From Pseudomonas chlororaphis subsp. aurantiaca (GTDB lineage: Bacteria; Pseudomonadota; Gammaproteobacteria; Pseudomonadales; Pseudomonadaceae), in NCBI RefSeq assembly GCF_013466605.1, contig NZ_CP059162.1:3596001-3660000 (forward strand): DNA of 64,000 nt. The letters are read 5' to 3'. The position numbers and the translations under genes were made by a program. Below the pieces are notes generated by a model, which worked only from the letters and a program-made list of their open reading frames with translations, was not told the origin of the DNA and ran no database searches. Shown piece after piece: positions 39,517 through 48,279 of the stretch; the first letter of the stretch is position 1; each line of letters starts with the position of its first letter.

Positions 39517-40299
39517 ATGAGTCACGATTTCGCCCAGAACTTTTCCCTCGCCGACCGGACCGTGCTGATCACCGGCGCGTCGAGCGGCATCGGTGCGCAC
39601 CTGGCGCGGATTGCCGCTCGCGCCGGTGCCCGCGTGGTACTGGCGGCGCGGCGCCTCGATCGGCTCGAGCAAGTGGCCAGGGATGTCGAGTGGGAGTGCG
39701 CCCAGGTGCTGTCGGTCGCTCTCGACGTCACCGATCGGGCCAGCGTCGAGGCAGCTTTCGACGCTGCCGAGGCGCGTTTCGGAGTGGTTGATGTGGTGCT
39801 CAACAACGCCGGCATCGGTAACGGCCAGCGCCCGCTGGAGATCAGCGAAGAGGAGTGGCGCGCCATGCTGGCGACCAACCTGGACGGCGTCTGGCGGGTG
39901 GCCCAGGTCGCCGCGCAACGGCTGGCCAAGGCTGGGCGTGGCGGCAGCATCGTCAACATCGCGTCGATACTCGGGCTGCGCGTCGGCACTGGCTACAGCC
40001 ATTACTGCGCTGCCAAGGCCGGCGTGGTGCAACTGACCAAGTCACTGGCGCTGGAGCTCGCGCGCTACCGGATCCGGGTCAACGCCATTGCCCCGGGCTA
40101 CTTCAAGACCGAGATGAATGCCGCGTTCTTCGAGAGTGACAAGGCCAAGAGCTACATCCGTGACCTGATTCCCATGCGCCGCCTGGGCCAGCTTCATGAG
40201 CTGGAGGGACCGTTCCTGCTGCTCGCCAGCGATGCCGGTGGGTTCATGACCGGGAGCGTACTGGCCGTGGATGGAGGCCATCTGGTCAGCAGCATTTGA
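39517..40299 (+). CDS. Short-chain dehydrogenase/reductase (SDR)
   Basis: A 260-residue classical SDR. The cofactor motif is TGASSGIG, with NNAGIG in strand 4. The catalytic Ser is in NIASILGL, and Tyr-x3-Lys is in HYCAAKAG. C-terminal PGYFKTEMNAAFFES and FMTGSVLAVDGGH complete the family pattern. It oxidises or reduces an alcohol, ketone or 3-hydroxyacyl intermediate; basic residues after the second strand (AARRLDR) favour NADP(H). The ATG at 39517 has GAGG upstream. It follows the FadB-like gene after a 158-base gap containing a CCCCC/GGGGG hairpin-forming stretch, so read-through is possible but not certain. Confidence 0.9.
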   Translation: MSHDFAQNFSLADRTVLITGASSGIGAHLARIAARAGARVVLAARRLDRLEQVARDVEWECAQVLSVALDVTDRASVEAAFDAAEARFGVVDVVLNNAGIGNGQRPLEISEEEWRAMLATNLDGVWRVAQVAAQRLAKAGRGGSIVNIASILGLRVGTGYSHYCAAKAGVVQLTKSLALELARYRIRVNAIAPGYFKTEMNAAFFESDKAKSYIRDLIPMRRLGQLHELEGPFLLLASDAGGFMTGSVLAVDGGHLVSSI

Positions 40300-40325
40300 T
40301 ACGCCTGTTGATGTTCGAACAGGAC

Positions 40326-40907
40326 TCAGTGACTGGCCACCAACAGTGCCAGCGCCTTGCAGGCTGTCTCGGTTTCGCTCTCCAGGCGCGCCAGGTCGTC
40401 ATGGGCGGACCAGGCAATGATCAGGCCATCGACCAGGTGAATGAGCAGGCGGCTTGCGGCCTGTAGAAAGGGCTTTTCGAGCTGCGCCCCCATGGCGCGC
40501 TCCAGGGCCTGCTCCGTTGCTTCTATAGCAACCGAGTAGATCTTGTTCGCCAGCTCGGGATTGTTGCGCATCGCCCAGAAAAACAGCTCGGTTTGCGCCC
40601 TGGCCACGTCGGGGTGGCTGGTAAGCCAGGCAATCAATTGGCGAAGTACCTCGGCAGCCTTTTCCGCGGCCGTGGTACCCGTGGGTACGTGTTCCAGGGC
40701 TTGATGGGGCAGATCGAAAAGCGACTCATAGACCGCATAGAAGAGGTCGTCCTTGGTATGGAACACGTAGTGCAGCGACGCCAGCGGGCAGCCGGCGGCA
40801 GCGGCGATGCGCCGCGTGGTTGCATTGGCGACCCCGTGTTCGGCAATGACCTTGACCGTCGCCTCGACGAAATCCTGCCTGCGTAATTCAGCGCCCATTC
40901 TGGCCAT
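40326..40907 (-). CDS. TetR-family regulator
   Basis: A 193-residue TetR regulator with HTH ANATTRRIAAAAGCPLASLH near residues 27-46, and a BetI/AcrR-like ligand domain ending LVDGLIIAWSAHDDLARLES. Convergent with the SDR gene and divergent from the DUF1329 operon. The intervening region contains both an inverted repeat (TACCT...AGGTA, 41032-41055) and one of the four 20-bp sites (41054-41073). It is therefore one of two candidates, with the TetR at 60781, for the regulator of the regional regulon. ATG at 40907 or 40898 are both possible. Confidence 0.88.
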   Translation of the reverse strand: MARMGAELRRQDFVEATVKVIAEHGVANATTRRIAAAAGCPLASLHYVFHTKDDLFYAVYESLFDLPHQALEHVPTGTTAAEKAAEVLRQLIAWLTSHPDVARAQTELFFWAMRNNPELANKIYSVAIEATEQALERAMGAQLEKPFLQAASRLLIHLVDGLIIAWSAHDDLARLESETETACKALALLVASH

Positions 40908-41031
40908 GGATCAGCAATCTCCCCTAGTGCGCTCGCGCCGTACCTGCGGCTTTGGCGGTGTCAGTGCTGGCGGATGCTACAGCAAGCGCTCCGAGCGCGT
41001 CAGGGCCTGCGGAGCATCACAGTGATGTGTA

Positions 41032-41055
41032 TACCTGTTTGAACTAATTTAGGTA
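41032..41055. promoter_or_regulatory. Inverted repeat TACCT-N14-AGGTA
   Basis: TACCT at 41032-41036 and AGGTA at 41051-41055, abutting the 20-bp site that follows. Positioned as a TetR operator for the divergent promoters. The rest of 40908-41326 holds no gene that I can support. Confidence 0.4.
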
Positions 41056-41073
41056 ACAAGTGTTTCGTGAATT
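41054..41073 (+). promoter_or_regulatory. Regional 20-bp site, copy A
   Basis: TAACAAGTGTTTCGTGAATT. 16 of 20 positions agree with copy D at 63319. Core AAC-N4-GTT. Lies about 255 bases before the DUF1329 operon. Confidence 0.5.
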
Positions 41074-41213
41074 CCCATTATGGTGCGATCCGACGAAACA
41101 AACCGCGGCAGGGCAGGACAGCATTTCGTCCGCCGAATCCATTGCCCGAACTTAAACACTTGATACAAAAAGAGAAATCCAAAGCCATGGAATCTTGGCA
41201 TCAGGTTTGCCTC

Positions 41214-41242
41214 TTGATCAATGGACTTGGTCATTTGATCAA
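41214..41242. promoter_or_regulatory. Twin TTGATCAA palindromes, 21 bp apart
   Basis: TTGATCAA at 41214-41221 and 41235-41242, same helical face, 85 bases before the DUF1329 ATG. It is not an Anr box, since the N4 spacer is missing. Candidate activator or repressor site. Confidence 0.4.
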
Positions 41243-41326
41243 GTCAGTTGACTAGATTAACCCAGGCAACGTGTTGCGGCTTTCCCGGAGCGCACGCTGC
41301 CGCTCGAGGCCCATGAGGATCTTCCA

Positions 41327-42751
41327 ATGAAAGACGTGATTGAGTACCCGGGCGCCGGGATTTCCATCGGTGGTGGAACCAGACAACTGATCCTGGCATT
41401 GGCCGTATCGGCTGTCATGTGCAGCGCTCAGGCAGCGGACAAGGATCCGGCGTCACTGGGCAGCAAGCTGACGCCCTTGGGTGGGGAGGTCGCGGCCAGC
41501 GCCGATGGGGTGATTCCGGCCTGGACGGCGCCGGGCCCGCAGGCGGTTGGCTGGAGCCATGGCCAGCCGCGGGGCCAACACTGGAAGTTCAAGGGCGACA
41601 AGCCACTCTTCAGCATCGATTCGAGCAATGTCGCGAAATACGCGAGCAAGCTCTCTCCTGGCCAGGTGGAACTGTTCAAGAAGATCCCGGGTTATCGCAT
41701 GGACGTGTACCCGACCCGTCGCAGCTGCGGCGTACCGGATTTCGTCGCGGACAACACCAAGAAGAATGTCGGCTTCGCCAAGCTGGACGCCGATGGCCTG
41801 GCACTGCAGGAAGCCTACGTACCCGGCATTCCGTTCCCGTTCCCGAGCAACGGCGCCGAGGTGATGTGGAACATGAAGATGCGTTACCGGGGCGTTGGCT
41901 TTGAAATGTCCAAGACCGTTTCCGGCATCTCGCCACGCAAAGGCAGTGAGGACTGGCTGCGTACCTCGACCGACTGGTTCATGTATACGCCGTGGGGAGA
42001 AAAGGGCAGCGCGTTGTTCTCTTCGGTCGATCGCCTGGAAGTCGCCACCTACTTCTCCTACTACGATCCCGCCGCCCTTGCCGGGCAGGCCGGCGTGGTG
42101 ACGACCAAGGCCGGCGAGCAGGCCAGCACCTTCTATTACTTCCCCGGTCAGCGCCGTGTGCGTCGCATGCCGGCCTATTCCTATGACGCGCCGCAAATCG
42201 GCCTGGACAACCAGTACACCATCGATGAGTCGAACGTGTTCTTCGGGCCGATGGATCGCTTCGACTGGAAGCTGGTCGGCAAGCAGGAGTTGCTGGTGCC
42301 TTACAACGCCTTCGGCCCCTACGACAACTTGGCGAAAATCGAGGATGTGGCCAAGCGTGATTACATCGCCCCCGAATCCCGCCGCTATGAATTGCATCGC
42401 GTCTGGGTGGTCGAGGCCACCGTGCGTCCGGGCATGCGCCACCAGGCACCGAAGCGCCTGTTCTATATCGATGAGGACAGCTGGAACGCCCTGATGGCAG
42501 TCGATTACGACAAGCAGGGGCAAATCTGGAAAGTCCGTGAAGGCTACACCATTCCTGTCTACGAGACCGGTACCTGCGACATGGAAGCCCAGGCGCAATA
42601 CAACCTGGTCGACGGTCGCTACCTGTACGACATGACCTCCATAGGCGTGGGCAAGAACGACCACCGCTGGCTCACCGAAAGTACCGGCAACCCGCGACTC
42701 AAGCGTGACTTCTATACCTCCGACAATCTGCGCGCCACCAGCGAACGCTAA
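41327..42751 (+). CDS. DUF1329 outer-membrane lipoprotein-like exported protein
   Basis: A 474-residue exported protein with signal sequence (QLILALAVSAVMCSAQA, then ADKDPASLGSKLTPLGGEVA). The mature N-terminus LTPLGGExAA..DGxIPAW and WYFPGQRRVRR-like YYFPGQRRVRRMPAYSYDAP are the signature of DUF1329, a LolA/LolB-related fold. DUF1329 proteins are almost always encoded with DUF1302 proteins and RND/MMPL exporters in gene sets for hydrophobic compounds; they are thought to carry lipophilic ligands through the periplasm. First gene of a four-gene operon. GAGG precedes the ATG. Confidence 0.88.
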   Translation: MKDVIEYPGAGISIGGGTRQLILALAVSAVMCSAQAADKDPASLGSKLTPLGGEVAASADGVIPAWTAPGPQAVGWSHGQPRGQHWKFKGDKPLFSIDSSNVAKYASKLSPGQVELFKKIPGYRMDVYPTRRSCGVPDFVADNTKKNVGFAKLDADGLALQEAYVPGIPFPFPSNGAEVMWNMKMRYRGVGFEMSKTVSGISPRKGSEDWLRTSTDWFMYTPWGEKGSALFSSVDRLEVATYFSYYDPAALAGQAGVVTTKAGEQASTFYYFPGQRRVRRMPAYSYDAPQIGLDNQYTIDESNVFFGPMDRFDWKLVGKQELLVPYNAFGPYDNLAKIEDVAKRDYIAPESRRYELHRVWVVEATVRPGMRHQAPKRLFYIDEDSWNALMAVDYDKQGQIWKVREGYTIPVYETGTCDMEAQAQYNLVDGRYLYDMTSIGVGKNDHRWLTESTGNPRLKRDFYTSDNLRATSER

Positions 42752-42773
42752 CCGCGGCCTATCGAGAACTGAC

Positions 42774-44420
42774 ATGAAAAGAATAATTACCAAAGCCTCA
42801 GGTCTTGTCATTGCGTGTGCAACCCCTCTGGCGATGGGGTTCACGTTTGAAACCGAAAACATCCGGGGCTCGTTCGACTCCACCATCGCCATGGGCATGG
42901 GCCTGCGTACCGAGTCCCCAGGCTGCAACCTGATCACCAGTGGCGCCAGCGGACACCATCCGCCCAGCGGTTGCCTGTCGCCCAGCGCGGGCATCGGCGA
43001 CCAGGGCAACATGAACTACGACAAGGGCGACCTGTTCACCAACTACCTCAAGGGCACCCATGAGCTGCTGCTGAAGTTCCCCGAGGACTACACCTTCATG
43101 GCGCGCGGCAGCTGGATCCGTGACTTCGCCGCGACCGACACCAGCGGTGCGTTGTCGGCCACCAGCCCGGAGAGCGTGGGCAGCGACGGCCTCACCAGCA
43201 GCGCCCGCGACGATCTCAAGTTCAAGGCCCGCCTGCTGGACCTTTGGGTGAGCAAGAGCTTCGACGTCGGCGAGCAGCACGTCCGGGCCAGGCTCGGCAA
43301 CCAGGTGATCAACTGGGGCGAGAGCCTGTTTGCCGCCGGCGGCATCAACAACACCAACTCCTACGATGTCATGGCCCTGTCGCGGCCGGGCACCCAGCTC
43401 AAGGAAGCCTTGTTGCCAGCGCCGATGCTGAGCCTCGCTTCGGGTCTGGGGGCTGGCGTCAACATCGAGGCTTACTGGCAGTTCGGCTGGAACAAGAGCG
43501 AGATGCCGCCCGTGGGCAGCTACTGGTCCACCACCCATGCGCTGGGCGAGGGCAGGGGGGCTTATGGGTACGAGGAAAAGGACGCCCGCGACAGCGGCCA
43601 GTGGGGTATCTCGCTGCGCTGGCAGCCCCAGGACAGCGACCTGAACCTCGGCCTCTATGTGATGCGTTATCACGACAAGCTGCCGTCCCTGACCATGCAG
43701 GTGCTGGACCCGGACACCTTCGCCCTGGCGCAGAAGTGGGAGTACCCGGAAGACCGCATACTCTATGGCATTAGCGCCAACATGCCGATCGGCGACTGGG
43801 CCGTGGGCACCGAGCTGTCATACCGCCCCAAGGATGCGGTACCGCTCAACCCGGTGATCGATGCCTGCACCAGCAACGGTGGCAAATGCTGGAAGGATGA
43901 GAAGAAGTTCCAGTGGCACCTGACCGGCATCTACAGCCTGACCCCGTCCAACTCGCCGAGACTGCTCGACTTCACCGGCGCCAGCACCGGCACGCTGCTG
44001 ACCGAACTGGTCGTCGTCAAATACCCGGGCTTGCATGACAACTACAACGGCGAACCGATCTCCGCCGGCTTGAACACCTGGCAGCTGGATCCGGCCACGG
44101 CGCCGACGGCCAAGGGCAACAAGACCTCTTCGGGGATAAGCCTCGACTTCAGCCTGACCTACGACAACACGCTGATCCCGGGCTGGCAGGTCACGCCGGG
44201 GGTGTTCTATTCGCAGTCGCTCAAGGGCCGCACGCCCAACCTGTCGGCGACCTTCACCGAGGATGCCAGCAGCATGAACCTGTACCTCAACTTCGTGCGC
44301 AACCCGGCGAGTTGGCAGGTTTCCTTCAACTACGCGAAGTTCTCGGGGGGCAAGACTCCCTACGACCAACTGTTGCGTGACCGCGACTACGTCGGTCTTG
44401 TGGTTTCCCGAACCCTGTGA
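42774..44420 (+). CDS. DUF1302 outer-membrane barrel-like protein
   Basis: A 548-residue exported protein starting MKRIITKASGLVIACATPLA. The mature part begins FTFETENIRGSFDSTIAMGM and proceeds in amphipathic beta strands (NQVINWGESLFAAGGINNTN, WSTTHALG), ending DYVGLVVSRTL with a C-terminal aromatic-like barrel end. This is the DUF1302 family, predicted 16-stranded or similar porin-like barrels. With DUF1329 it is expected to handle hydrophobic molecules at the outer membrane. The ATG at 42774 follows GAGAA and lies 22 bases after the DUF1329 stop. Confidence 0.88.
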   Translation: MKRIITKASGLVIACATPLAMGFTFETENIRGSFDSTIAMGMGLRTESPGCNLITSGASGHHPPSGCLSPSAGIGDQGNMNYDKGDLFTNYLKGTHELLLKFPEDYTFMARGSWIRDFAATDTSGALSATSPESVGSDGLTSSARDDLKFKARLLDLWVSKSFDVGEQHVRARLGNQVINWGESLFAAGGINNTNSYDVMALSRPGTQLKEALLPAPMLSLASGLGAGVNIEAYWQFGWNKSEMPPVGSYWSTTHALGEGRGAYGYEEKDARDSGQWGISLRWQPQDSDLNLGLYVMRYHDKLPSLTMQVLDPDTFALAQKWEYPEDRILYGISANMPIGDWAVGTELSYRPKDAVPLNPVIDACTSNGGKCWKDEKKFQWHLTGIYSLTPSNSPRLLDFTGASTGTLLTELVVVKYPGLHDNYNGEPISAGLNTWQLDPATAPTAKGNKTSSGISLDFSLTYDNTLIPGWQVTPGVFYSQSLKGRTPNLSATFTEDASSMNLYLNFVRNPASWQVSFNYAKFSGGKTPYDQLLRDRDYVGLVVSRTL

Positions 44421-44428
44421 GGCGTGCA

Positions 44429-46843
44429 GTGAACAGTTCCGTAAAGATGTCGGAGAAAAAGGTGCGTGGCGTGCTGCCACGCATCGAGCAGTGGTTGTTT
44501 GCCCATCGGCTGCTGACGCTGGTGAGCCTGGGTGTCTTCACCCTGGCCATGGCCTGGTTCGCCGTGCAGTTGCGCATGGAGGCCGGCTTCGAGAAACAAC
44601 TGCCGATCGGTCACGAATACATCGAGACCTTCGAGGCCTATCGCAACGACCTGCTGGGGGCCAACCGCCTGACGGTGGTGGTCAAGGCACGCCAGGGCAC
44701 GATCTGGAGCAAGGAGGGACTCAAGCGCCTGTACGATGTCACCCAGGCGCTAATCTTCCTGCCCAATGTCTCGCGCAGCAGCGTGCGCTCGTTGTGGACA
44801 CCCAATGCCTTCGTCAACGAGATCACCGAAGAAGGTTTCCGGGCCGATCCGCTGGTGCCGGGCACGGTTACCCCGGAAAACCTCGATGAGGCGAGCATTG
44901 CGATGATCGCCGACTCAGCGGCCCAGGGCGGCTTCATCGGTACCCTGGTCGCCCGTGACCAGAGCAGCGCGATGATCACCGTCGATCTCAATGAGTTCGA
45001 TGCCAACGGCGAGCGCCTGGACTATGTGGCCTACAACCGGGTGCTGGAGCAGCAGATCCGCGAGAAATTCGAGGACGGCAACTTCGACATCCAGATCATC
45101 GGTTTCGCCAAGCAAATCGGCGATATCGCCGACGGGGCTTCGGCGGTACTGGAGTTCTGTCTGCTGGCCCTGCTGCTGACGGCACTCGCGGTCTACTGGT
45201 ACTGCCACTCGCTGCGTTTCACCCTGTTGGCCCTGGGCTGTTCGCTGGTGTCGCTGGTCTGGCAGTTCGGCAGCCTGCGCCTGCTCGGTTACGGTCTCGA
45301 CCCGCTGGCGGTGCTGGTGCCGTTCCTGGTATTCGCCATCGGCGTGTCCCATGGCGTGCAGCAGATCAACTTCATCGTCCGCGAAATCGCCTGCGGCAAG
45401 TCCATCGAGAGCGCGGCGCGTGCCAGCTTCCGCGGTTTGCTGATCCCTGGCACGCTGGCCCTGGTGACGGCGTTCGTGTCCTTCGTGACCCTGCTGCTCA
45501 TCCCGATCCCGATGGTCCGCGAGCTGGCGATCACTGCGTCGCTTGGGGTGGCCTACAAGATCATCACCAACCTGGTGATGCTGCCGGTGGTGGCCTCGAT
45601 GTTGCGGGTCGACGGCGGTTATGCCGCCGCCGAGGAGCTTTCCCGCCAGCGCCGGGCCCGCTGGTTGCGAGGCTTTGCCCGACTGGCCGAATGGCACAAC
45701 GTGCGCTGGGTGCTGGGCATGGCCTTGCTGATCTTTCTCACGGCGGCCTGGCAGAGCCATGACCGGGTCGTCGGCTCCCTGCAGGCCGGGGCCCCGGAGT
45801 TACGCGAGGAAGCCCGCTTCAATCGCGATGCGGTGGCCATCGCCAGCAACTACGACATCGGCCTGGACTGGCTCAGCGTGGTCTTCGAGGTCGTTCCCGA
45901 CACGTCCGGCGCAAGCCCGGCGGACGCCTGCGAAGACGTTGCCCTGGGCCAATATCAGGATCGTTTTGTCTGGGCCATGCAGGGCGTGCCCGGGGTGCTG
46001 TCAGTGACCTCGTTCTCCAACAGCATGCGCCAGTTCAACGAGGGCTATAACGAGGGCAATCCGAAAATGAACGCGGTGCCCATCGACCCGGCGAACTACT
46101 CATCGATGGCAGCCGAGGTGGCCCGTGTCCCCGGGATGATGCGCCCCGATTGCAGCATGACCGCCGTGCACCTATTCCTGGCGGACCACAAGGCCACGAC
46201 CATCCACCGGGTGATCGCCGCCGCCAAAGCGTTCCGTGCCGAGTTCAAGCAGCCTGGCGTGAGCGTGCGCCTGGCGTCCGGCAACGCCGGGGTGATTGCC
46301 GCGATCAACGAGGAAGTGGAGCGCAGCGAGCTGCCGATGATGCTGTACGTCTATGGCGCCATCGCTCTGCTGGTGTTTGTCGTCTACCGCGACTGGCGCG
46401 CGGTCCTGGTGTGCTGCCTGCCCCTGACCCTGGGCACCTTCATCGGCTACTGGTTCATGAAGGAGCTGCAGATCGGCCTGACCATCGCGACCTTGCCGGT
46501 GATGGTATTGGCCGTCGGCATCGGCGTGGATTACGCCTTCTACATCTACAACCGCCTGCAACTGCACCAGGCCCTCGGCCAGCCGATCACCAAGGCGGTC
46601 GAGCATGCGTTGCTGGAGGTCGGGGTGGCGACCATCTTCACTGCGATCACCCTGGCAGTGGGGGTGGCGACCTGGGCGTTTTCCGACCTCAAGTTCCAGG
46701 CCGACATGGGCAAGCTGCTGGCCTTCATGTTCCTGGTCAACATGGTCATGGCCATGACCGTGCTGCCAGCGTTCGCCGTCTGGCTCGAGCGGGTATTTCC
46801 GCGCCGGCGCCCCGTGCGCATGATCGGCGCCCTGGCGCACTGA
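44429..46843 (+). CDS. MMPL/RND-family transporter
   Basis: An 804-residue inner-membrane protein with two sets of helices, each preceded by a periplasmic domain, the RND/MMPL half-repeat plan in a shortened form lacking an adaptor. The second set has VMVLAVGIGVDYAFYIYNRL with the helix-4 Gly-x-Asp-Tyr proton-relay motif of MMPL and HpnN proteins; the first set has VLVPFLVFAIGVSHGVQQIN. Such genes in DUF1329/DUF1302 operons probably move lipophilic compounds across the inner membrane. GTG at 44429 is chosen because GAGG lies six bases upstream; ATG at 44447 is the alternative. Confidence 0.88.
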   Translation: MNSSVKMSEKKVRGVLPRIEQWLFAHRLLTLVSLGVFTLAMAWFAVQLRMEAGFEKQLPIGHEYIETFEAYRNDLLGANRLTVVVKARQGTIWSKEGLKRLYDVTQALIFLPNVSRSSVRSLWTPNAFVNEITEEGFRADPLVPGTVTPENLDEASIAMIADSAAQGGFIGTLVARDQSSAMITVDLNEFDANGERLDYVAYNRVLEQQIREKFEDGNFDIQIIGFAKQIGDIADGASAVLEFCLLALLLTALAVYWYCHSLRFTLLALGCSLVSLVWQFGSLRLLGYGLDPLAVLVPFLVFAIGVSHGVQQINFIVREIACGKSIESAARASFRGLLIPGTLALVTAFVSFVTLLLIPIPMVRELAITASLGVAYKIITNLVMLPVVASMLRVDGGYAAAEELSRQRRARWLRGFARLAEWHNVRWVLGMALLIFLTAAWQSHDRVVGSLQAGAPELREEARFNRDAVAIASNYDIGLDWLSVVFEVVPDTSGASPADACEDVALGQYQDRFVWAMQGVPGVLSVTSFSNSMRQFNEGYNEGNPKMNAVPIDPANYSSMAAEVARVPGMMRPDCSMTAVHLFLADHKATTIHRVIAAAKAFRAEFKQPGVSVRLASGNAGVIAAINEEVERSELPMMLYVYGAIALLVFVVYRDWRAVLVCCLPLTLGTFIGYWFMKELQIGLTIATLPVMVLAVGIGVDYAFYIYNRLQLHQALGQPITKAVEHALLEVGVATIFTAITLAVGVATWAFSDLKFQADMGKLLAFMFLVNMVMAMTVLPAFAVWLERVFPRRRPVRMIGALAH

Positions 46844-46853
46844 GGAGAGCACT

Positions 46854-47846
46854 ATGCGAAACCTGATTTGCCTCATGGCGACCCTGTTCGCCAGCGCGCT
46901 ACCGCTGGCCACAGTGCAAGCCGCACCGGTACAGCCAGTACCGGCGACCCGGACAGCCAACGCCACGGCGGCCACCATGCTGGGTGCCAGCTGGGCCCAG
47001 GAACGCCTGGTCGCCGTTGGCGACCATGGCACGGTGTTGCTGTCCGACGACAAGGGCCACAGCTTTCATCAGGCGGCGGCCGTGCCGCTGTCCACGCCCC
47101 TGACCGGTGTCTCGTTCATCGACGCCAGGCAGGGATGGGCGGTCGGCCACTGGGGCGCGATCCTCGCCAGCACCGACGGCGGTGACAGCTGGCAGCTGCA
47201 GCGGCTGTCCAGCGCCGAGGATCGGCCGTTGTTTGCCGTGCATTTCTTCAATCCCAGGCAGGGCGTCGCCGTGGGCCTGTGGTCGCAGGTGCTGACCACC
47301 GACGACGGCGGCCTCAACTGGAGTGAGCAGAAGCTGCAGGCACCGCCTGGAGCGAGTCGCGCCGATCTGAACCTGATGGGGCTTTTCGCCGACCACCAGG
47401 GGCGCCTGTACGCCACCGCCGAGCGCGGCCAGGTGCTGCGCTCCGATGACCAGGGCAAGCACTGGCGCTACCTGGATAGCGGTTATGCCGGCACCCTCTG
47501 GACGGGAGCGGTGCTGGCCGATGGGTCGCTGCTGGTCGGCGGCCAGCGGGGCACGCTGTTGCATGGCTCCGCGGACGGACTGAGCTGGAAACGCGTACCC
47601 CTGAAGAGCAAGAGCTCGGTAACCGGCATCGCGGTAGCGGGGCAGCAGGTCGTCGTGGTCGGCCTTGATGGGCTGATGGTGAGCAGCAGCGACGGCGGGC
47701 TGAACTTCCAGGAACAGCAGAGTGCCGAGGGTGTTTCGCTGACGGCTGCGCTGTTGAACGGCAACGGCTCGCCCATCCTGTTTTCGCGACGGGGTGTGGT
47801 GTCCATGCAAGGCCAGGAGGAGGGGACGATGCACCCGAGTGAGTGA
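46854..47846 (+). CDS. YCF48/BNR-repeat exported protein
   Basis: A 330-residue protein with signal peptide (LMATLFASALPLATVQA) and successive YCF48/BNR blades visible as GDHGTVLLSDDKGHSF, GHWGAILASTDGGDSWQ, GLWSQVLTTDDGGLNWSEQ, AERGQVLRSDDQGKHWRYL and GLDGLMVSSSDGGLNFQE, forming a beta-propeller in the periplasm. It is the usual fourth member of the DUF1329/DUF1302/RND module and may act as an assembly or sensor partner of the transporter. GAGGAG lies upstream. A terminator follows at 47920. Confidence 0.9.
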   Translation: MRNLICLMATLFASALPLATVQAAPVQPVPATRTANATAATMLGASWAQERLVAVGDHGTVLLSDDKGHSFHQAAAVPLSTPLTGVSFIDARQGWAVGHWGAILASTDGGDSWQLQRLSSAEDRPLFAVHFFNPRQGVAVGLWSQVLTTDDGGLNWSEQKLQAPPGASRADLNLMGLFADHQGRLYATAERGQVLRSDDQGKHWRYLDSGYAGTLWTGAVLADGSLLVGGQRGTLLHGSADGLSWKRVPLKSKSSVTGIAVAGQQVVVVGLDGLMVSSSDGGLNFQEQQSAEGVSLTAALLNGNGSPILFSRRGVVSMQGQEEGTMHPSE

Positions 47847-47919
47847 GTCCGCGGTACCTGTTCCAGGTGGACCGGCGCGGCGCTTCAGGCGTCGAGCCAG
47901 GTCCTGATCTTCATCCTTT

Positions 47920-47965
47920 AAGGGGCCCGTGCAGTACTCCACTCCAAGCGTGGCCCCTTCTTTTT
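47920..47965 (+). terminator. Intrinsic terminator after the DUF1329-YCF48 operon
   Basis: Stem AAGGGGCC / GGCCCCTT with a 24-base loop followed by CTTTTT. Confidence 0.8.
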
Positions 47966-48088
47966 AAGCCTTGCCAGGTAGGGCTTTTCTGCCTGTGTCG
48001 ACGAGGGCCCAGGCTCTTTTTCCGGTCTGCTTTCGTGGACATTTCGCGCTTGTAGATTGCCCGTTCATGCCCCCGCGATTAATTTACG

Positions 48089-48108
48089 TAACGCATGTTG
48101 CGTTAAAT
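48089..48108 (+). promoter_or_regulatory. Regional 20-bp site, copy B
   Basis: TAACGCATGTTGCGTTAAAT. The first 17 bases form a perfect inverted repeat, TAACGCA-TGT-TGCGTTA. 17 of 20 positions agree with copy D. Lies 52 bases before the 39-aa leader and 170 bases before the acyl-CoA dehydrogenase. Confidence 0.65.
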
Positions 48109-48159
48109 AAATCACCTTGTTAGAGTCGATCTCAAATAACAAGACGCAGGAGGTTGCAC

Positions 48160-48279
48160 ATGAAAGCTCTCATCACTGGATCGCGCTCGGGAGCACTTCC
48201 CGGCGGATCGCTCGGCTTCGATCGTCCCGGCGCGCGTCGCGCGGCGGCTCGCAACACGTTCTCGCTGGAGGTGCTCTGA
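48160..48279 (+). CDS. 39-aa leader peptide or gene remnant coupled to acyl-CoA dehydrogenase
   Basis: ATG at 48160 is preceded by an excellent AGGAGG at seven bases. The frame encodes MKALITGSRSGALPGGSLGF and ends EVL, with its TGA overlapping the ATG of the next gene (TGATG), so the two are translationally coupled. The beginning MKALITGSRSG resembles the start of a short-chain dehydrogenase (ALITGxSxG), so it may be the stub of a deleted SDR gene rather than a designed leader. The quality of the ribosome site makes translation likely either way. Confidence 0.5.
   Translation: MKALITGSRSGALPGGSLGFDRPGARRAAARNTFSLEVL

Noticed and set aside
41214-41221. Anr/FNR box before the DUF1329 operon
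   Set aside because: TTGATCAA lacks the four-base spacer between half-sites, so it is not an FNR-type box.
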